Part shown: positions 60,509 through 64,000 of the stretch, one piece after another
How the letters are laid out: each line of letters starts with the position of its first letter
How positions within the stretch are numbered: the stretch's first letter is position 1
Origin: Hespellia sp.
GTDB lineage: Bacteria > Bacillota > Clostridia > Lachnospirales > Lachnospiraceae
Direction of reading: 5' to 3'
Length of the DNA stretch: 64,000 bases
NCBI GenBank assembly: GCA_022790755.1
Contig: JAAVXR010000014.1
Location: 1-64,000 of the forward strand
Program-made: the position numbers and the translations under genes
Notes under the pieces: generated by a model
Told to the model about the DNA's origin: nothing
The model's database searches: none
What the model saw: only the letters and a program-made list of their open reading frames with translations

Positions 60509-62413
60509 ATGGCAGGACCGATGAGAAGAGCAATGCCAGGGGGCAAGAGTAAGGTCGAAAATCCGATCAAGATATTTATGAGAGTGATGGGTTACGTATT
60601 TCGGGATTATAAGGTTCCCTGTATGTTAGTTGCATTCTTGATCTGTACGGGGGTTCTTGCAAATGTGCAGGGGACAATGTTTACCAAAAACCTGATTGAC
60701 GATTATATTACCCCGTATTTGATGACGGAAGAACCGGATTTTCGTCCGCTCGCACATGCCATTATGAGAGTGGCAGTATTTTATGCGATTGGTATCGTTT
60801 CGACTTATACTTATAACCGGATTATGGTAAATGTAACGCAAGGCGTCTTAAGGAACCTAAGAAATGATTTGTTTGCACATATGCAAAAATTACCGATTAA
60901 ATATTTTGACACGCATGCACATGGAGATATTATGTCCGTTTATACAAATGATATCGACACGCTGCGGCAGATGATCAGTCAGAGTATTCCACAGGTAATC
61001 AACAGCGCGTTTACGATTGTCAGCGTATTTATCAGTATGGTAATTCTGAATCTTCCATTGACGATCCTCACGATGGTGATGGTAGCAATCATGATAACCT
61101 GTTCGAAAAAGGCGGCAGGGAACAGTGGAAAATATTTTGCAGAGCAGCAGAGAAATCTGGGAGCTGTGAATGGATACATTGAAGAAATGATCCAAGGGCA
61201 GAAGGTAATAAAAGTGTTCTGTCATGAAGAAGTGGTAAAAAAAGAGTTTGGACAGTTGAATGAGAGGTTGTTTGTCAGCGCTGACCGTGCCAATACGTTT
61301 GCTAACATCTTGGGGCCAATCAATGCACAGCTCGGAAATATCAGTTACGTGATCTGTGCAATCGCGGGAGGTGTTTTGGCATTGAACCATATCGGAGGAT
61401 TTACATTGGGTGGGTTGGCAAGTTTTCTGACGTTTAATAAAAGCTTCAGTATGCCGATCAACCAGGTGAGTATGCAGTTGAACGCTGTAGTGATGGCGTT
61501 GGCGGGTGCAGAACGAATTTTCCGACTTTTGGATGAGAAACCAGAAGAAGATGACGGATATGTTACATTGGTGAATGTCAGAGAAGAAAACGGACAGTTT
61601 ACAGAGAGTCAGGAAAGAACTGGAAGATGGGCGTGGAAACATGTACATCAGGCAGATGGATCGGTTGATTATGTAGAATTAAAAGGAGATGTGGTATTTA
61701 ATGGAGTCGATTTTGGATATAATGATGACAAGATCGTGCTTCATGATGTAAAATTATATGCAGAACCTGGGCAGAAGATCGCATTTGTCGGTTCCACCGG
61801 TGCGGGTAAGACAACAATTACAAATCTGATTAATCGCTTTTACGATATACAAGATGGAAAGATTCGTTATGATGGCATCAATATTAACAAGATAAAAAAG
61901 GCAGATTTGAGACGCTCTCTGGGAATCGTACTGCAGGATACGCATCTGTTTACCGGTACAGTCAGGGAAAACATTCGATTTGGTAAATTGAATGCCACAG
62001 ATACAGAAGTGTATGAGGCGGCGAGACTGGCAAATGCGGATGGATTTATCCGAAGACTTCCACAAGGGTATGACACTATGTTGACGGGGGATGGCGCTAA
62101 CCTGAGTCAGGGACAACGCCAACTTCTTGCAATTGCCCGTGCTGCGATTGCTGACCCGCCGGTATTGATTCTGGATGAAGCAACGAGTTCCATTGATACC
62201 CGAACGGAGCAGATCGTACAGAAAGGGATGGATCGCCTGATGCGTGGCAGAACGACGTTTGTGATTGCGCATCGCCTATCTACGGTGCGAAATTCAGATT
62301 GTATCATGGTGTTGGAGCAGGGTCGGATTGTTGAACGGGGAACGCATGAACAATTGATGGAAGAACAGGGCCGATATTATCAGTTGTATACTGGAAATGC
62401 GATTCATGTGTAA
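60509..62413 (+). CDS. ABC exporter half-transporter with consensus ATP site
   Basis: Walker A GSTGAGKTT, signature LSQGQRQLLAIARA, Walker B LILDEATSSIDTRTE; 3 nt from partner gene. Confidence 0.94.
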   Translation: MAGPMRRAMPGGKSKVENPIKIFMRVMGYVFRDYKVPCMLVAFLICTGVLANVQGTMFTKNLIDDYITPYLMTEEPDFRPLAHAIMRVAVFYAIGIVSTYTYNRIMVNVTQGVLRNLRNDLFAHMQKLPIKYFDTHAHGDIMSVYTNDIDTLRQMISQSIPQVINSAFTIVSVFISMVILNLPLTILTMVMVAIMITCSKKAAGNSGKYFAEQQRNLGAVNGYIEEMIQGQKVIKVFCHEEVVKKEFGQLNERLFVSADRANTFANILGPINAQLGNISYVICAIAGGVLALNHIGGFTLGGLASFLTFNKSFSMPINQVSMQLNAVVMALAGAERIFRLLDEKPEEDDGYVTLVNVREENGQFTESQERTGRWAWKHVHQADGSVDYVELKGDVVFNGVDFGYNDDKIVLHDVKLYAEPGQKIAFVGSTGAGKTTITNLINRFYDIQDGKIRYDGININKIKKADLRRSLGIVLQDTHLFTGTVRENIRFGKLNATDTEVYEAARLANADGFIRRLPQGYDTMLTGDGANLSQGQRQLLAIARAAIADPPVLILDEATSSIDTRTEQIVQKGMDRLMRGRTTFVIAHRLSTVRNSDCIMVLEQGRIVERGTHEQLMEEQGRYYQLYTGNAIHV

Positions 62414-62515
62414 ATGTACGTTCGCCGGAGGTTCACGGAAACCCTTCTTTCATTTATATTAGAAGTGTCAAAGTTGATGAGAGGGTTTCTGAGAAAAGGA
62501 TTGGAGGACAAAGGG

Positions 62516-63097
62516 ATGAAAAAAGTACGAACTCTTGGAATCGTAATAGGCGCGATAGCCTTGATAGCAGTCGGATTTTTGAGTGCAAAGCTGTTGGAAA
62601 AGGAAAATGAGAGTAAAGTTAGCGCTACATCCATAGAAGAGCGCCTTGAAAAATGTAGTTCTCTTACCACTGTGCGCTTGGATTACCGTGGAATCATTAA
62701 ATATGAAGATGGGGACATCCAGTATATTAATAAAAAAAGTTTTTCCATGATTTATGACGCACATGTCAAGGCAGGTATTGACCTGTCCAAAGCATCTGTG
62801 AAGGTAGATGGAAAAAAAATTGTCGTTACAGTTCCACAACCGGAGATTCAGGATGTCATCGTAGACTCAGACTCTTTGGAATTCTATGATGAAAAATTTG
62901 CGCTTTTCAATTGGACGGAGAAAGAGGATACAGCGAAAGCCATCGAATGTGCAAAAGAGGATGCAAAAGAAAGGGCTATGCAGACAGATATTCTGGAACA
63001 GGCTTTGGAGCAAGCGAAAACGGTGATTGAAACGTTATTACTCCCGGTTTCGGAAGAGGTGGAGGAAGCGTATGAGATAGAATTTGTGGAGGGGTAA
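62516..63097 (+). CDS. DUF4230 domain-containing protein
   Basis: N-terminal TM anchor; VRLDYRGIIKYEDGDIQYINKKSFSMIYDAHVKAGIDLSKASVKVDGKKIVVTVPQPEI; ATG 62516 with GGAGG. Confidence 0.8.
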   Translation: MKKVRTLGIVIGAIALIAVGFLSAKLLEKENESKVSATSIEERLEKCSSLTTVRLDYRGIIKYEDGDIQYINKKSFSMIYDAHVKAGIDLSKASVKVDGKKIVVTVPQPEIQDVIVDSDSLEFYDEKFALFNWTEKEDTAKAIECAKEDAKERAMQTDILEQALEQAKTVIETLLLPVSEEVEEAYEIEFVEG

Positions 63098-63281
63098 AGC
63101 GGAGAAGAAAGATTCTCAGATTTTCAACTGTGTTTTACCTGTAAAACAATCAAAGGGATGTAAAATAAGTTCTGGTCAGACGACCGTTGCACAATGGAAA
63201 TGAAACTTTGAGGCTCATTAAAATATTTGCGCAATGAAGTCTGACCAGGATTTATTTGATTGCTTTGCAGGAATACTTGCT

Positions 63282-64000
63282 TTATTCGGGGGTGACGATT
63301 TCACCGGCAATCGCACAAGCGGCTGCGGTGACGGGAGAGGCCAGGAAGATTTCTACTTTGGAGGTTCCCATGCGCCCCAGGAAATTTCGGTTGTTGGTTG
63401 CAACGACTCTTTCACCGTCCGTCAGAATCCCGCCGGCGCGTCCACAACACAGCCCGCAGCCCGGATGTGTGATCACAGCCCCTGCTTCGCAGAGAACCTT
63501 CAAAGTTCCGTCTTCCGAAGCTTGACGGTAGATTTTCCGGCTTGCGGGAGTTACGATTAATTTTACAAAGGGAGCGACTTTGTGTCCTTTTAAAATGGCA
63601 GCGGCGCGCTGCAAATCCTCCAGCCTTCCGTTTGTACAGGAGCCAATAAATACCTGGTCGATTTTTGTGCCTGCGAGTTCGCTGGTTGGCTTGATATTGT
63701 CTACTTGTGATGGACATGCAAGTACCGGCACGAGCTCTTCCGCTTGATAAACGAGTTCACGAACATAAGTAGCGTCCGCATCACCGACCAGATCGCGCTC
63801 TGCGTCAGTTAAGTCGATTTCACAATACTCGGCAGTTTTTTCATCTGGAGAGAACAAGGCACATTTTGCGCCCGCTTCAATTGCCATGTTGGCAATCGTC
63901 ATACGGCTGGCTACCGTCATATGTTCCACGGTATCACCTGCAAATTCCAGTGCTTTGTAGGTGGCTCCATCGGCGCCCAGATCACCGATCAGCCGGAGGA
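63282..64000 (-). CDS. leuC: 3-isopropylmalate dehydratase large subunit (partial, runs off window)
   Basis: FIGSCTNGRLEDLQRAAAILKG, GAVITHPGCGLCCGRAGGILTDGERVVATNNRNFLGRMG aconitase-family motifs; reading frame continues to 64000. Confidence 0.88.
   Translation of the reverse strand, partial: LRLIGDLGADGATYKALEFAGDTVEHMTVASRMTIANMAIEAGAKCALFSPDEKTAEYCEIDLTDAERDLVGDADATYVRELVYQAEELVPVLACPSQVDNIKPTSELAGTKIDQVFIGSCTNGRLEDLQRAAAILKGHKVAPFVKLIVTPASRKIYRQASEDGTLKVLCEAGAVITHPGCGLCCGRAGGILTDGERVVATNNRNFLGRMGTSKVEIFLASPVTAAACAIAGEIVTPE

Noticed and set aside
60890-61648. 252-aa minus-strand ORF
   Set aside because: Antisense to ABC exporter gene; shadow ORF

Overview
This 64 kb window looks like ordinary Firmicutes chromosome, probably Lachnospiraceae judging by gene content and order (inference; no search was run). 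Coding density is high. Main blocks: a molybdenum cofactor/molybdate uptake cluster (moaC, MobA-like/ModE fusion, MoeA-like, moaA, MOSC-MogA fusion, modABC; 0.7-8 kb); housekeeping genes (pyrG, ftsH, uvrC, hprK, glucokinase, PBP1A, hpf, typA, dapA, dapB, fbp, secA, prfB, hom, tig-clpP-clpX-lon-engB); a PAPS-reductase-like/ParB-like pair (49.6-51.5 kb); and a MarR plus heterodimeric ABC exporter operon (58-62.4 kb). I saw no CRISPR array, rRNA, tRNA, transposase or prophage. The best candidate for something undescribed is a ~110-bp structured element present three times (3188-3297 +, 22201-22312 -, 51582-51692 -). All copies are sense-oriented downstream of a gene, and in two of them the element's first bases supply the upstream gene's stop codon. 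Conserved and compensated pairings suggest a structured RNA or terminator-like element. Other notable points: a prfB programmed frameshift site with in-frame UAA instead of the usual UGA; a MobA-like domain without the usual nucleotide-binding signature fused to a ModE-type HTH; three AGTTYRAT octamers at exact 15-bp spacing in the MarR/ABC promoter; a 21-bp palindrome upstream of the PAPS-reductase/ParB pair; and nine 12-aa tandem repeats in a zinc-ribbon membrane protein.
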